In this document: positions 45,657 to 54,826 of the stretch, in pieces
Layout: each line of letters begins with the position of its first letter
Numbering within the stretch: the first letter of the stretch is position 1
Assembly: GCA_024743405.1 (NCBI GenBank)
Contig: JANSWP010000031.1
Coordinates: forward strand, 1-64,000
Length of the DNA: 64,000 bases
Source of the DNA: Bacteroidota bacterium
Lineage (GTDB): Bacteria; Bacteroidota; Bacteroidia; Chitinophagales; Saprospiraceae
Direction of reading: 5' to 3'
The notes under the pieces: model-generated
The model's database searches: none
Seen by the model: the letters and a program-made list of their open reading frames with translations, nothing else
Told to the model about the DNA's origin: nothing
Position numbers and translations under genes: made by a program

Positions 45657-47165
45657 TTACATTTTCACAAGCTTCTTCAAATAAACCTCTCCACCCACTT
45701 CAAATCGAACAAAATAACTTCCAGAAGGAAGGTCATCCGTTTCCCAATTAATCATATGACTATCAGGTTTTTCAATCAACCCGAAATCTTTAACCTCTTG
45801 CCCAACTGTATTAAAAACAGAGATATAAATAGCTGTATTTTTTGGTGCCTCATATTCGATTCGAACCTCACTGTGAACTGGGTTGGGAGAAACTATAAAA
45901 GTAGGTTGCTCATATACCGTAAAAGTTGGTGTGGTAGGTTCAAAATTGAAATATGCATCCAATAACGCTCGAATAATAGGGTCAAGATCAAAAGAAGCCG
46001 TTGGTTCATTATTAGTCTGAACGGCAATTCCAACATCCTCTGAAGGGATATAATAAATACCAGCTGCATAGAAAATATCGCCGCCATGTCCATAGGCAGT
46101 TTTACCTAAAAAGGATCTACGCATTGTTCCTAAGCCATATCCAAATAATGGACTTATGGGCATTGGTTGTTTCATCTCAGCAACGGTTGAAGGTGTCAAA
46201 ATATCGCCGCCATACAATTGATAAATCCATTCTGCCATATCCGAGGGTGTTCCAAAATAAGAACCTGCCGCACCAGCGGTACTATAGAGGGAGTTAAAAT
46301 TTTCAAACAAATCATTGTTGTCTTCTAAAATGCCATCATTATCAAAATCTGCCCAAAGATGTGCAGTTGGCTGCTGCCAAGTGTCGAAAGGTGGATGAAA
46401 AACAGTCTCTAAACCCAAGGGTTCAATAAAGCGAATTCTGATTTCATCATAATATTCATTTCCAGTGATGGTTTTGATAATTTCACCTAAAATTACAAAC
46501 CCTGTGTTGGAATAATTCCATCCTTCTCCAGGAGCAAAATCAGGTGCCAAAACAAAACTTTCAAAAATAGCTGGTGCAGCCCAAATCGAATCTACAGCAG
46601 CCGGATTTGCAGAAATGACAGGAAAGAAAGCTACATTATTGGTATAGTTATAAATGCCCGTTGTGTGTTGTAATAATTGTCGGATAGTCGCTGTACTATC
46701 AATGTTTTCATAGGTAGGAAGATATTGATGTAGGCTATCTTCCAAATCCAATAACCCCTCGTCATAAAGACTTAGAATACAAGCTGCCGTAAAGGTCTTA
46801 CTAACACTTCCGATGGCAACTCGATGATTTTCAGTCATAGGATCTACCACCTGATCATTGGTTGAATAACCGCTTCCTCCTCCCCATATATCGCCTCCTG
46901 GCAATCGCAAGGCAGCCCCTACTCCTATCATGTCTAATTCCTGAAGCATACTGTCCAATGTGTATTGCAATAAAGCAGCAAGTTCAGGATCTACCTCCCC
47001 TCTTGCAGAAACCGTGAGCGATTGCTCGGTAGATGGATTGGAAAATTCCCAATCAAGAATATTAGTAGGAACTTTCCCTTCAAAAGGGGCTGGAGATTGA
47101 CCAAATATAGGAAGCGAAAGAACCAAGGCTAAACAAAAAGAGAAAAATTGTAAGAGTGTTTTCAT
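45657..47165 (-). CDS. Serine hydrolase (beta-lactamase/esterase class C fold) with T9SS sorting domain
   Basis: A secreted hydrolase of about 502 residues. I take the ATG at 47165, which opens the signal peptide MKTLLQFFSFCLALVLS; upstream ATGs would add a non-signal stretch. The catalytic SxxK is in IGSVSKTFTAA, the YxN motif in WNYSNTGFVI, and the third motif in GHGGD. DNNDLFENF-type insertions resemble D-Ala-D-Ala carboxypeptidase or esterase B12 homologues. The C-terminal 80 residues (FIVSPNPVHSEVRIEY, LPSGSYFVRF, YLKKLVKM) form a type IX sorting domain. It should be surface-exposed or released; the substrate is unknown. Confidence 0.9.
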   Translation of the reverse strand: MKTLLQFFSFCLALVLSLPIFGQSPAPFEGKVPTNILDWEFSNPSTEQSLTVSARGEVDPELAALLQYTLDSMLQELDMIGVGAALRLPGGDIWGGGSGYSTNDQVVDPMTENHRVAIGSVSKTFTAACILSLYDEGLLDLEDSLHQYLPTYENIDSTATIRQLLQHTTGIYNYTNNVAFFPVISANPAAVDSIWAAPAIFESFVLAPDFAPGEGWNYSNTGFVILGEIIKTITGNEYYDEIRIRFIEPLGLETVFHPPFDTWQQPTAHLWADFDNDGILEDNNDLFENFNSLYSTAGAAGSYFGTPSDMAEWIYQLYGGDILTPSTVAEMKQPMPISPLFGYGLGTMRRSFLGKTAYGHGGDIFYAAGIYYIPSEDVGIAVQTNNEPTASFDLDPIIRALLDAYFNFEPTTPTFTVYEQPTFIVSPNPVHSEVRIEYEAPKNTAIYISVFNTVGQEVKDFGLIEKPDSHMINWETDDLPSGSYFVRFEVGGEVYLKKLVKM

Positions 47166-47355
47166 GGACATATATTTAATAATAGGTGGAGAAAAATGAA
47201 TTAATTCCAAAAATCCAAAACCAACTTTTGAATAAAGATGAAAATAGACCTAAAAAAGAGAAATTTCTATGAATCGTTTGATATTTAAAGAAAAAACAAT
47301 TGCTTCGCAACTCCTAGATATAATTTTAATTCATTAATCTGCATTCAAAAATATC

Positions 47356-48132
47356 ATGACAAGAATAAAATCTCAATTCAATCTAGAAGGTAAAGTCGCT
47401 ATTGTTACGGGTTCTAGCAAAGGGATTGGAGAATCCATGGCTCGAGGATTGGCGGAACACGGCGCAAAAGTAGTCGTCAGTAGTAGAAACCAAGAGTCCG
47501 TAGACGAAGTAGCCGAACAGTTCAGATCGGATGGCTATGAAGCAACTGGCATTGCTTGCCATGTAGGAAAAGAAGACCAACGAGAAGCTATGCTTGCCAA
47601 AACCATAGAATTGTATGGCGGAGTAGATATTTTGATTAATAATGCTGCCATTAATCCATTTTATGGGGCTATTCATGAACACCAAGACTGGGTATTTGAC
47701 AAGTTGATGGAGGTCAACGTCAAAGCACCTTGGGCGTTATCAAATTTGGTAGCAAAATCAATGATGAGCCGTGGTGGAGGAAGTATCATAAATATTAGTT
47801 CAGTAGAAGGTATTCATCCTGGGTTTGGGTTGAGTTTGTATAGTGTAAGTAAAGCTGCTTTGATTATGTTGACTAAAAATCAGGCAAAGGAGTGGGGAAA
47901 AGCAGGTATTCGAGTCAATGCCATTTGCCCAGGATTGATCAAGACCAAATTCAGTCAAGCACTTTGGGAGAATGAAAAATTAGTTTCAAAAATGGAAAAA
48001 ACATTGCCTTCTGGCAGAATGGCGTTACCAGATGAAATGGCTGGTTTAGCTGTTTTATTAGCTTCCGATGCAGGCAGCTATATGACAGGGGGAGTCTATT
48101 CGAATGATGGCGGATATTTAGTAGCTGGGTAA
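47356..48132 (+). CDS. SDR-family oxidoreductase
   Basis: A classical short-chain dehydrogenase of 258 residues. The cofactor motif is TGSSKGIGESMARGL (TGxxxGIG) at about 18-32, with SSR at the end of beta-2 suggesting NADP(H). NNAAINP, the catalytic Ser in NISSVEG, YSVSK (Tyr and Lys) and PGLIKTKF are all present. Substrate unknown. Its neighbour two genes downstream on the same strand is an acyl-CoA dehydrogenase; this SDR/ACAD pair resembles sets in which the SDR is annotated as a 3-oxoacyl-type reductase of fatty-acid breakdown. That link is inference. Confidence 0.93.
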   Translation: MTRIKSQFNLEGKVAIVTGSSKGIGESMARGLAEHGAKVVVSSRNQESVDEVAEQFRSDGYEATGIACHVGKEDQREAMLAKTIELYGGVDILINNAAINPFYGAIHEHQDWVFDKLMEVNVKAPWALSNLVAKSMMSRGGGSIINISSVEGIHPGFGLSLYSVSKAALIMLTKNQAKEWGKAGIRVNAICPGLIKTKFSQALWENEKLVSKMEKTLPSGRMALPDEMAGLAVLLASDAGSYMTGGVYSNDGGYLVAG

Positions 48133-48156
48133 TTCTAATTAGCAGTTTCAAAGCCT

Positions 48157-48729
48157 TCACTCTACTTGAATATCATATTTACCCAATAATCCAATCAAAG
48201 TCTCCGAAGCAAATTTTGCTTTTTTTATTCGATTCAATTCAGGATCAATATTAAAATTAAAAGACCCACGGAAATCTGCCTTTTCTAGGTTTGTATTTTC
48301 GAAAATAGCACCTGTTAAGTCACAATTTTTAAAAATGGAATTGCTTAAATCTGACTGAGTAAAATCAACTTCATGAAGGTGGCAATCTTCAAAATAAGTA
48401 TCTTTCATATTCCATTCATAAAAAGAAGAAAGATTCAATAAACAACTTTCAAAACTCACCGCGAAAAGGAATGCATTACATGCCTCGAAATGCAAGCCTA
48501 ATAGCTTACAATTTTTGAAATCTACGGTTCGAAAGGCTGTTTTTGAGATATTTGCCAAACTCAAATCACAATCGTTGAAAACACATTCGTTAAAATTAAT
48601 CCCAGATAAATCGGCATTCGAAAAGATACAATTAATAAAAGTACACACTTCGTAATCGCCTTTTATCAGTGGATGCTCAGAAAAGTTTTTCCCTTTAAAC
48701 TCTTCGTCTTCAACGTATTTTTTGATCAT
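48157..48729 (-). CDS. Pentapeptide-repeat protein
   Basis: A 190-residue protein whose residues about 27-170 follow the A(N/D)LxF-type five-residue pattern (FSNADLSGINFNECVFNDCD, LSLANISKTAFRTVDFKNCK, FTQSDLSNSIFKNCDLTGAI). It should form a right-handed quadrilateral beta-helix. Some members (Qnr, MfpA) mimic DNA and protect gyrase, and this one has a similar length and acidic bias, but most family members have no known role. It may share a transcript with the 39-residue membrane peptide directly upstream. Confidence 0.88.
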   Translation of the reverse strand: MIKKYVEDEEFKGKNFSEHPLIKGDYEVCTFINCIFSNADLSGINFNECVFNDCDLSLANISKTAFRTVDFKNCKLLGLHFEACNAFLFAVSFESCLLNLSSFYEWNMKDTYFEDCHLHEVDFTQSDLSNSIFKNCDLTGAIFENTNLEKADFRGSFNFNIDPELNRIKKAKFASETLIGLLGKYDIQVE

Positions 48730-48732
48730 AGG

Positions 48733-48852
48733 TTAGTCTTCTGATTCTTCGGAAGCATAGTCTTCCTTCTTTTTAAATAATCTTGTACCAATGAAAACAA
48801 TAAGCCCAATAAATAAGAAAATATCTAATGCAGATAAATGTTGAATATTCAT
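48733..48852 (-). CDS. 39-residue single-pass membrane peptide
   Basis: Minus-strand ATG frame: MNIQHLSALD, then a hydrophobic helix IFLFIGLIVFIG at about 11-22, then TRLFKKKEDYASEESED with a basic-to-acidic tail. One transmembrane helix with the positive cluster just after it predicts N-out, C-in topology. It stops three bases before the pentapeptide-repeat start codon, which suggests coupling. I do not recognise it. The clean signal-anchor-plus-charged-tail composition makes it more convincing than most frames of this size. Confidence 0.55.
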   Translation of the reverse strand: MNIQHLSALDIFLFIGLIVFIGTRLFKKKEDYASEESED

Positions 48853-48984
48853 AATTCGTATTTAAGGCTTAAAGATACAATCCATTCTTAAACAACTTCA
48901 TCACCAAATTTGAAATTACAGACTATATAGATACTTTTGTCAAATCAGAAGAGGATTCATCCAAAGACATAAAAACCTAAACAA

Positions 48985-50205
48985 ATGAATTTTGAACACA
49001 GCGAAAAATCAAAAGCACTACTAGAAAAATTAAATGATTTTTTTGAGGCGCATATTTACCCAAATGAAAAAGAAGTAGATGCTTTTCATCATGATCATGC
49101 GAATATTTGGAAGAAATGGCCTGGTTTAGAAATATTGAAAGACAAGGCAAAAGAAGCTGGACTTTGGAATTTGTTTTTACCAAAAAATTATGGTGATTTG
49201 AGTCCTGGTTTAACCAATTTGGAATATGCTCATCTAGCAGAAATAATGGGACGCGTGCGGTGGTCATCTGAAGTTTTTAATTGCTCACCACCAGATACGG
49301 GAAACATGGAAGTATTCTCTAAATATGGTACAGATGCTCAGAAAAAACAGTGGTTAGAACCTTTAATGGCTGGGAAAATTCGTTCCGCCTTTTTGATGAC
49401 GGAGCCACGAGTAGCTTCATCAGATGCGACAAATATTGAGACCTCCATTGTTAGCGATGGTGACGAATATGTCATTAATGGTCGAAAATGGTGGTCCTCG
49501 GGCGCAATGGATCCCAACTGTAAAGTGGCAATCGTGATGGGAAAAACAGATTTCGAAGCGTCGAGATATACCCAACAAAGTATGGTTATTGTGCCAATGG
49601 ATACCCCAGGATTAAAAGTCTTAAGACATCTTCCTGTTTTTGGATATTCTGATTCACCAGAAGGACATGCAGAAGTTGACTTAAAAGATGTCCGCGTGCC
49701 AGCTGAAAATATATTATTAGGTGAAGGTCGTGGCTTTGAGATTGCACAAGGGCGTCTTGGTCCAGGTCGAATTCACCACTGTATGCGATTGATTGGCATG
49801 GCACAAAGATCTTTGGAATTGATGTCGCGCCGTTCTGCTGAACGAGTAGCTTTTGGTCGCGCCATTAAAGATTTTAGTAGTGTTCGACAAGAAATAGCTA
49901 TTTCTAGATGTGAAATCGAACAGGCTCGCTTATTAACACTGTCTGCAGCGGACAAAATGGATAAAAAAGGTAATAAAGAGGCCAAAGATTTGATTGCTAT
50001 GATTAAAATTGTCGCACCCAATATGGCTTTAAGAGTGATTGACCGAGCAATCCAAATACACGGTGGGATGGGTGTGAGTAATGACACTCCTTTGGCAAGC
50101 TTTTGGGCTGGCGCTAGAACACTGAGGCTGGCAGATGGCCCCGATGAAGTGCATATGTATCAATTGGGTCGAAATACCGTGAAACAGTATATGATAGAAG
50201 AATAG
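48985..50205 (+). CDS. Acyl-CoA dehydrogenase (ACAD10/11-like)
   Basis: An FAD flavoprotein of 406 residues that should oxidise acyl-CoA to enoyl-CoA. The helical N domain includes [20 protein letters not shown]. The beta domain has [18 protein letters not shown] and [23 protein letters not shown]. The C-terminal four-helix domain has [57 protein letters not shown] and [10 protein letters not shown]. The last motifs are typical of the ACAD10/11 branch, which in animals handles long or hydroxylated acyl chains. It is a single gene on this strand, 780 bp after the SDR. Confidence 0.94.
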   Translation: MNFEHSEKSKALLEKLNDFFEAHIYPNEKEVDAFHHDHANIWKKWPGLEILKDKAKEAGLWNLFLPKNYGDLSPGLTNLEYAHLAEIMGRVRWSSEVFNCSPPDTGNMEVFSKYGTDAQKKQWLEPLMAGKIRSAFLMTEPRVASSDATNIETSIVSDGDEYVINGRKWWSSGAMDPNCKVAIVMGKTDFEASRYTQQSMVIVPMDTPGLKVLRHLPVFGYSDSPEGHAEVDLKDVRVPAENILLGEGRGFEIAQGRLGPGRIHHCMRLIGMAQRSLELMSRRSAERVAFGRAIKDFSSVRQEIAISRCEIEQARLLTLSAADKMDKKGNKEAKDLIAMIKIVAPNMALRVIDRAIQIHGGMGVSNDTPLASFWAGARTLRLADGPDEVHMYQLGRNTVKQYMIEE

Positions 50206-50458
50206 AAATTTAAGGGTGAGGTGCCAGTCTCTAAGGATTTACTTCCTGAATCCTTACCCTTAAATCCTCATACGCTTTCCGGTTATGGATGTCGTACAAA
50301 TAAAATTATTGATTTTGGTTTTAGACGAGGCGAAAAAAGTAGTGATAGCCAAAGTTCTCACGAGGCTTTTCAACGAAGTATAAAATCAAAAAAAAGCAGC
50401 ATTTTATGTGCGACATCAGTAATTGAAAAGCGTATTTTATCTGAACTGAGAAAACTAC
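50206..50458. other. Intergenic region without a supported gene
   Basis: A GTG-start frame at 50221-50475 is open but has no domain, signal or membrane pattern and overlaps the next gene, so I do not call it. No hairpin terminator is obvious after the acyl-CoA dehydrogenase. Confidence 0.35.
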
Positions 50459-51385
50459 ATGAATCGATACGATAATTTCCGTGTTTTTTATAATCAATCG
50501 ATTCAACCTGAATTAGTGCGGTTGGATAGACAGCGTCGGCGATTACTTCGATTGATCTTCTTTTCCATAGTTTTACTCATTGCGGTAATTATTTTCGAAA
50601 TCATGCTCAGTAGTTTCATTGTGACTATGGTCATGATGATTCCGATCTTTATTTATATTACTTACCTGTCCTTTCAAGTCAAAAAATTCAAATTAACCTT
50701 CAAACCCAAGGTTGTAGAATTGATTCTTGACTTTATTGATGACGACCCCAATTTTGGCACCTTAACTTATGATCCAAAGAAAAAAATCCCTATCAATACC
50801 TTTCTAAAAAGTAAGATTTTTGGTTCACGCCCCTCCGTTTATGAAGGTGAAGATTATATCGCTGGAAGAATTGGAGTCGTTGATTTTGAATTGAGTGAAT
50901 TGAATATCAAAGAATTTTCGAAGGTTCGAAATCGTTTAAATCACGTTTTCAGAGGTGTGTTTTTACATGCTAAATTAGATCATCCGGTTAAAGGTGAAGT
51001 GATTATGTTGCCAAGGGATTTTCGACAATATTTATCACGATCCATAAAGATGATTACAGCCAAAGGAGGCAAAAATTATGACCGCGCCGTTAAGAACAGC
51101 CGATTTAGAAAAGAGTTTATGACCTATGTAGGAAAGAATAGTGATGTCCAAACTTTGATTTCAGATGCAATGCAAAATGAAATCTTAGAATATATGGATC
51201 GTACGGATAAATACATGTATTTCTCTTTTCAAGGCAATCAAATTTATATGGCAGTCACCGAGCAAAAAGACATACTCGAACCCAAACTTTTTCAATCAAA
51301 TGTAAGTTTCGAATTAATCCGTGAGTTTTTTGAAGATATTCACTTATTACTCGAAATTGTGGAGGATTTTGAAGCGACCCATTAG
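50459..51385 (+). CDS. DUF3137 family membrane protein
   Basis: A 308-residue protein with a short cytosolic N-terminus, two adjacent transmembrane helices at about 33-52 and 54-73, and a long C-terminal soluble domain. VEGEDYIAGRIGVVDFELSE-like text (KSKIFGSRPSVYEGEDYIAG, GVVDFELSELN), FRGVFLHAKLDHPVKG and FQGNQIYMAVTEQKDILEP identify DUF3137. The function of the family is unknown. It lies convergent to the sigma-factor operon across an imperfect hairpin. Confidence 0.85.
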   Translation: MNRYDNFRVFYNQSIQPELVRLDRQRRRLLRLIFFSIVLLIAVIIFEIMLSSFIVTMVMMIPIFIYITYLSFQVKKFKLTFKPKVVELILDFIDDDPNFGTLTYDPKKKIPINTFLKSKIFGSRPSVYEGEDYIAGRIGVVDFELSELNIKEFSKVRNRLNHVFRGVFLHAKLDHPVKGEVIMLPRDFRQYLSRSIKMITAKGGKNYDRAVKNSRFRKEFMTYVGKNSDVQTLISDAMQNEILEYMDRTDKYMYFSFQGNQIYMAVTEQKDILEPKLFQSNVSFELIREFFEDIHLLLEIVEDFEATH

Positions 51386-51407
51386 GCTTTATCCACAAAA
51401 AAAAGCC

Positions 51408-51440
51408 ACTTCTACATAAATGTGAAAGTGACTTGAGTTA
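51408..51440. terminator. Imperfect bidirectional hairpin
   Basis: Between convergent genes, AGCCACTTCTACAT pairs imperfectly with ATGTGAAAGTGACT, flanked on the left by a run of A that would give the minus-strand transcript a U tract. Confidence 0.55.
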
Positions 51441-51481
51441 TCTCTATAACTGGATTAGTATGAAGCCTTACCTATAAACGA

Positions 51482-52627
51482 TTATTTGATTCGTAATCCA
51501 CCATAATTCAGTTTCGCAATAATCGTACTTTCTGTATTTTGAGTACCTCTGTACCCTTTCACCTCTTGGATGATTCCGTGATCTTTCTCATGTGTCACTG
51601 ATAAATTTTCAGGATAAGTAATACCTGCATTTTCAGCAACCGCATCTAGCCTAAATGGCACTCTATAATCGACCATTAATTTATAATCTGTATGCCGTCC
51701 ATAAAGTGTCAAATTATCAAATCCTTTTACAATCTTCTCGATCGTCACGCCACCAAATTGAAGGTCAAAATCTGCGTGATGAGTCAATTCCTCAATATAA
51801 AAATCAGAATATCGGCCACTCGCATAAACCTCTTGCACTGAAGTAATATCAACATCGCCATATCGACCGTTAAACTTCAGCTTTTTCAGCTCTTCAAAAC
51901 TAAATGCATCATTTCGAGATTCGATTTTGACTACATGTACCGTTTCAGTTGTGATTCTCGAGTTATTAGTCATGAAAATAATATCATGCGCTTTTTTGAT
52001 TCTTACCCGATTACTATTCGCAATTTCGGCTACAATATCGTGGGCATCGACAACCGTACCGCCGCCATGATTTAAGGTCAACATTAGATCGTGTGCACCA
52101 TCAAGTCTGAAATTTCCATAACTGATGTTAATAGACACATCTCCATCAATAGGTTCAATATAAGAGTCCTCGTATTTATTAGTTAAATTGAGGTTGCCAC
52201 TTTTGGGCATGAAGACTACATAATTGATCTTGAATTCTGTTTTATCATCTTCTACATCCCAAGCACTCCACCAGACATTTTTCTTAGGTTCCCCAATAAT
52301 TGTTTCTGCCTTTACAAAATCTCTTGCATCAGAAAATTGAATATTCACTCGGTCAAAAACAGTTTGAGCACTCGCTTCACTTATAGCTTGAACGATAATT
52401 TTCACATCTACTTTTACTCGATTCTTTTCCCAAGTTTTGACTTCGATTTTGCCATACTTATTTTTCAGACCAATTGTACCATTGGAATTAATGGGGAATT
52501 CCTTTTTTATATTTTTAGTAAACTCATGCTTTTTTGATATTGGCGATTTTCCAGTAGCGTCACCCAATGGCGCAGCAATCAGAATTGCTAATACAAAAGC
52601 AAAAGTTAACTTATAAACTAACTTCAT
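51482..52627 (-). CDS. DUF4097-type beta-helix exported protein
   Basis: A 381-residue protein from the ATG at 52627, which opens the signal peptide MKLVYKLTFAFVLAILIAAP. The mature part starts with a strand-rich DUF4097-like pattern (FPINSNGTIGLKNKYGKIEV, KTWEKNRVKVDVKI, GNLNLTNKYEDSYIEPIDGD) and continues as short beta repeats to the end. Such adhesin-like proteins often sit with an ECF sigma and anti-sigma, as here. The start overlaps the anti-sigma gene by 17 bp, so it is the third gene of the operon. It probably acts in the periplasm or outer envelope as target or effector of the sigma system; the ligand is unknown. Confidence 0.82.
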   Translation of the reverse strand: MKLVYKLTFAFVLAILIAAPLGDATGKSPISKKHEFTKNIKKEFPINSNGTIGLKNKYGKIEVKTWEKNRVKVDVKIIVQAISEASAQTVFDRVNIQFSDARDFVKAETIIGEPKKNVWWSAWDVEDDKTEFKINYVVFMPKSGNLNLTNKYEDSYIEPIDGDVSINISYGNFRLDGAHDLMLTLNHGGGTVVDAHDIVAEIANSNRVRIKKAHDIIFMTNNSRITTETVHVVKIESRNDAFSFEELKKLKFNGRYGDVDITSVQEVYASGRYSDFYIEELTHHADFDLQFGGVTIEKIVKGFDNLTLYGRHTDYKLMVDYRVPFRLDAVAENAGITYPENLSVTHEKDHGIIQEVKGYRGTQNTESTIIAKLNYGGLRIK

Positions 52628-53180
52628 TGCTTTGTGATTTTGATGGATTTGGGGTATACTCATCAAGTGTGTGTTGTTCAGGCGTTGTTGATTGAATCTT
52701 ATTTAAAACACGCTCCAAAATATTAATTTTGGCCTCATAATTTTCAATCATCATCTGAATAATTTGTCGTTCTGCACCCTTTGGTGCTACTTCCAATTCT
52801 TTGCGCAATTCAGTAAAAACCTCGTCTAATTGACGCATATCTTCCTGTACATACACATCGTGCTGGTAGCTAGCCAATTGCTGAATTTTCTGGTCGATTT
52901 GTTGATGATAATAACTTTCTAACTCAGCATATTCAGGAGCGTGATCTGCTAAAGTTGAAGCTGAATCAGAAGAAGATTGAGATAGGTTTGCACCAATTAC
53001 GCTTCCCAAACCTAATAAAATAACGACAGCTGCTGCTGCTCTTACAAATACCCAAAGTGATCTTTTTTTAGCAGATTTTTTTTCTAGCTTTCGATCAATT
53101 TCCGCCCACACTTTGAGACTCGGCACACCTGAATCTAATTCAGAGCGATGCTGAATAACAAATTTTTCTAAACGTTCCAT
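52611..53180 (-). CDS. Putative anti-sigma factor, single-pass membrane protein
   Basis: A 189-residue protein. The cytosolic N-terminus (MERLEKFVIQHRSELDSGVP, then WAEIDRKLEKK) resembles the sigma-binding segment of Bacteroidota anti-sigma proteins. One transmembrane helix is at about 44-64 (VFVRAAAAVVILLGLGSVIG). The periplasmic part is a helical coiled coil rich in Glu/Gln to residue 175. It lies 74 bp downstream of the ECF sigma gene, which supports the pairing. It lacks the zinc HxxxCxxC motif of ZAS-type anti-sigma factors. Confidence 0.78.
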   Translation of the reverse strand: MERLEKFVIQHRSELDSGVPSLKVWAEIDRKLEKKSAKKRSLWVFVRAAAAVVILLGLGSVIGANLSQSSSDSASTLADHAPEYAELESYYHQQIDQKIQQLASYQHDVYVQEDMRQLDEVFTELRKELEVAPKGAERQIIQMMIENYEAKINILERVLNKIQSTTPEQHTLDEYTPNPSKSQSNEVSL

Positions 53181-53254
53181 TTTCAGTTTTTTTCCAAATG
53201 TTCTTCATGGTTTCATTATTTCAAATTTTAAAAATAATGAACCAGTGAATCCTT

Positions 53255-53956
53255 TTAATACTTCGAATACACCTGTGAAGACAATAATTCTCTTAGTTTT
53301 TTCTTCGCTCGGCTGTATTGCGATTTCGAAGTCGCTTCAGATACACCTAATATAGACGCGATTTCTTTGTGGTCGTAACCTTCTATTAGATAAAGGGTAA
53401 AAACCACTCGATAACCGTCTGGTAATTTTAATAATGCTTCATTAAAAACTTCCACATCTAAATTCAAAGCATCCTCTTTTTCCTCTTCCTCTTTGATACT
53501 GTGAAATTTGTCATTCAATTCCTCAATCTCTAACCGTCTTTTCTTTAAAAAGTTGATGCTATTATTTACAACGATTCTTTTTATCCACGCCCCTACCGAG
53601 GATTGGTACCGAAACGTATGTAATTTCGTAAAAACATCCACAAAAGAATTTTGCAATAAATCCTCTGCATCTAACTCATTACGCACCATCCGCAAACTAA
53701 CATTATACATCGCCTTAGAGTATAGCCGATACAATTCAAATTGCGATTGACGGCAGCCGCCCTTACATTTTTCAACGATGTCTCGATGTGTACTTCCGTA
53801 ATCCAATCTGTCTATTAGAGCTGGTGACGTTTTTGAGAAATTAGTTTTTTTATCGTTTGCAATCTTAGACTCAGTTTTTTTAGTCCGCTTTATACTAACA
53901 ATTTTGCCTTTTTGCGAACCAAATACTGGAAATTGCCAACTGTTTGGTACACTCAT
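53255..53956 (-). CDS. ECF-family RNA polymerase sigma factor
   Basis: A 233-residue sigma factor. Region 2 is at about 65-130 (LRMVRNELDAEDLLQNSFVD, FRYQSSVGAWIKRIVVNNSI). Region 4 with its helix-turn-helix is at about 170-222 (LPDGYRVVFTLYLIEGYDHK, EIASILGVSEATSKSQYSRA). The first 55 residues are basic and poorly ordered and may be an over-long start; no nearer ATG gives a better N-terminus. It heads the sigma / anti-sigma / DUF4097 operon and presumably directs its own transcription once released from the anti-sigma. Confidence 0.92.
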   Translation of the reverse strand: MSVPNSWQFPVFGSQKGKIVSIKRTKKTESKIANDKKTNFSKTSPALIDRLDYGSTHRDIVEKCKGGCRQSQFELYRLYSKAMYNVSLRMVRNELDAEDLLQNSFVDVFTKLHTFRYQSSVGAWIKRIVVNNSINFLKKRRLEIEELNDKFHSIKEEEEKEDALNLDVEVFNEALLKLPDGYRVVFTLYLIEGYDHKEIASILGVSEATSKSQYSRAKKKLRELLSSQVYSKY

Positions 53957-54262
53957 CTCTCAATTTTTTTAGTCGGGTTTTTCAATTTAGTTATCCAGTT
54001 GATTGAATAAAAATAACGCTATTTTGATGACTATACAAAATGACAAGAATGGACGAAGAAGGGTTGCATCAAAATTTTACTTTATTTTGAGGGATATTGG
54101 CAAGAAAAAAATGGGTAGACATTTCCATTAGAGTCTGTTAAGGGAAGAGGACAGAAATACAATAAAAGTCACAAACCCAACAAAAGCAGCATTCCAATTT
54201 TCTTTACGTTCCTTTTTAGGTGTACTTTTGTACCCTATTTATCAGAATCAAAATTTAAATAA
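53957..54262. promoter_or_regulatory. Divergent region with candidate FKBP promoter
   Basis: TACTTTTG at 54223-54230 matches the Bacteroidota -7 consensus TAnnTTTG and lies 33 bp before the FKBP start codon. A -33 TTTG is not exact (TTTC near 54200). The rest of the gap is AT-rich with no other element seen. Confidence 0.45.
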
Positions 54263-54727
54263 ATGAAAAGCATCGTATTGAGACTCACACTTTTAATTCC
54301 AGTATTATTCATGATGTCTTGTGATAAGAGTCTTTCTTATGCAGAACAATTGGACAAAGACATTGAAAAAATTCAACAATATTTGACTGACAATAATTTG
54401 AATGCAGAATCTACAGACTCTGGACTTCATTATATTATTGAAAACCCAGGAACAGGTACCCAACCTTCCCCAACATCAACAGTGACCGTTACCTATAAAG
54501 GATACTTCCCAAATGGAGAAGTATTTGATCAATCACAGCCTGGACAAACAGTTACTTTTGGTTTACAGCAAGTAATTCCTGGTTGGACAGAAGGCCTTCA
54601 ATTATTCAGAAAAGGAGATAGTGGAACATTGATTATTCCTTCGGGATTAGCTTATGGACCAAACGGTAGAAATTCAATTCCTGGAAATGCAGTACTTCTT
54701 TTCGATATTGAATTAATTAATTTCTAA
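54263..54727 (+). CDS. FKBP-type peptidyl-prolyl cis-trans isomerase lipoprotein
   Basis: A 154-residue envelope folding factor. The signal ends FMMSC with Cys20 as the lipidation site. A short helical linker (residues 25-48) leads into one FKBP domain at about 55-154: VTVTYKGYFPNGEVFDQS, PGWTEGLQLFRKGDSGTLII and PSGLAYGPNGRNSIPGNAVL followed by LFDIEL. The aromatic pocket residues of FKBPs (Tyr in TYKGY, Phe in VFDQS, Trp in PGWTE, Tyr in AYG) are present, so it should be active. Single gene with its own terminator. Confidence 0.95.
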   Translation: MKSIVLRLTLLIPVLFMMSCDKSLSYAEQLDKDIEKIQQYLTDNNLNAESTDSGLHYIIENPGTGTQPSPTSTVTVTYKGYFPNGEVFDQSQPGQTVTFGLQQVIPGWTEGLQLFRKGDSGTLIIPSGLAYGPNGRNSIPGNAVLLFDIELINF

Positions 54728-54773
54728 TTTTTTCCTTTCTTTTGTTCGAGAATTGCCTGTGAAATTTAGGCAT

Positions 54774-54813
54774 AAAGGTATCGGGTCTGTTACTGAGATC
54801 CGATACCTTTTTT
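54774..54813 (+). terminator. Rho-independent terminator of the FKBP gene
   Basis: AAAGGTATCGG pairs with CCGATACCTTT and the stem extends through GTCT/AGAT with one wobble, giving about 15 bp. A run of T follows, and the next gene starts 14 bp later. Confidence 0.85.
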
Positions 54814-54826
54814 CAAACTCGAATCA

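Noticed and set aside
50221-50475. 84-codon GTG-start frame after the acyl-CoA dehydrogenase
   Set aside because: No recognisable domain, overlaps the DUF3137 start, and an equally long frame lies on the other strand.
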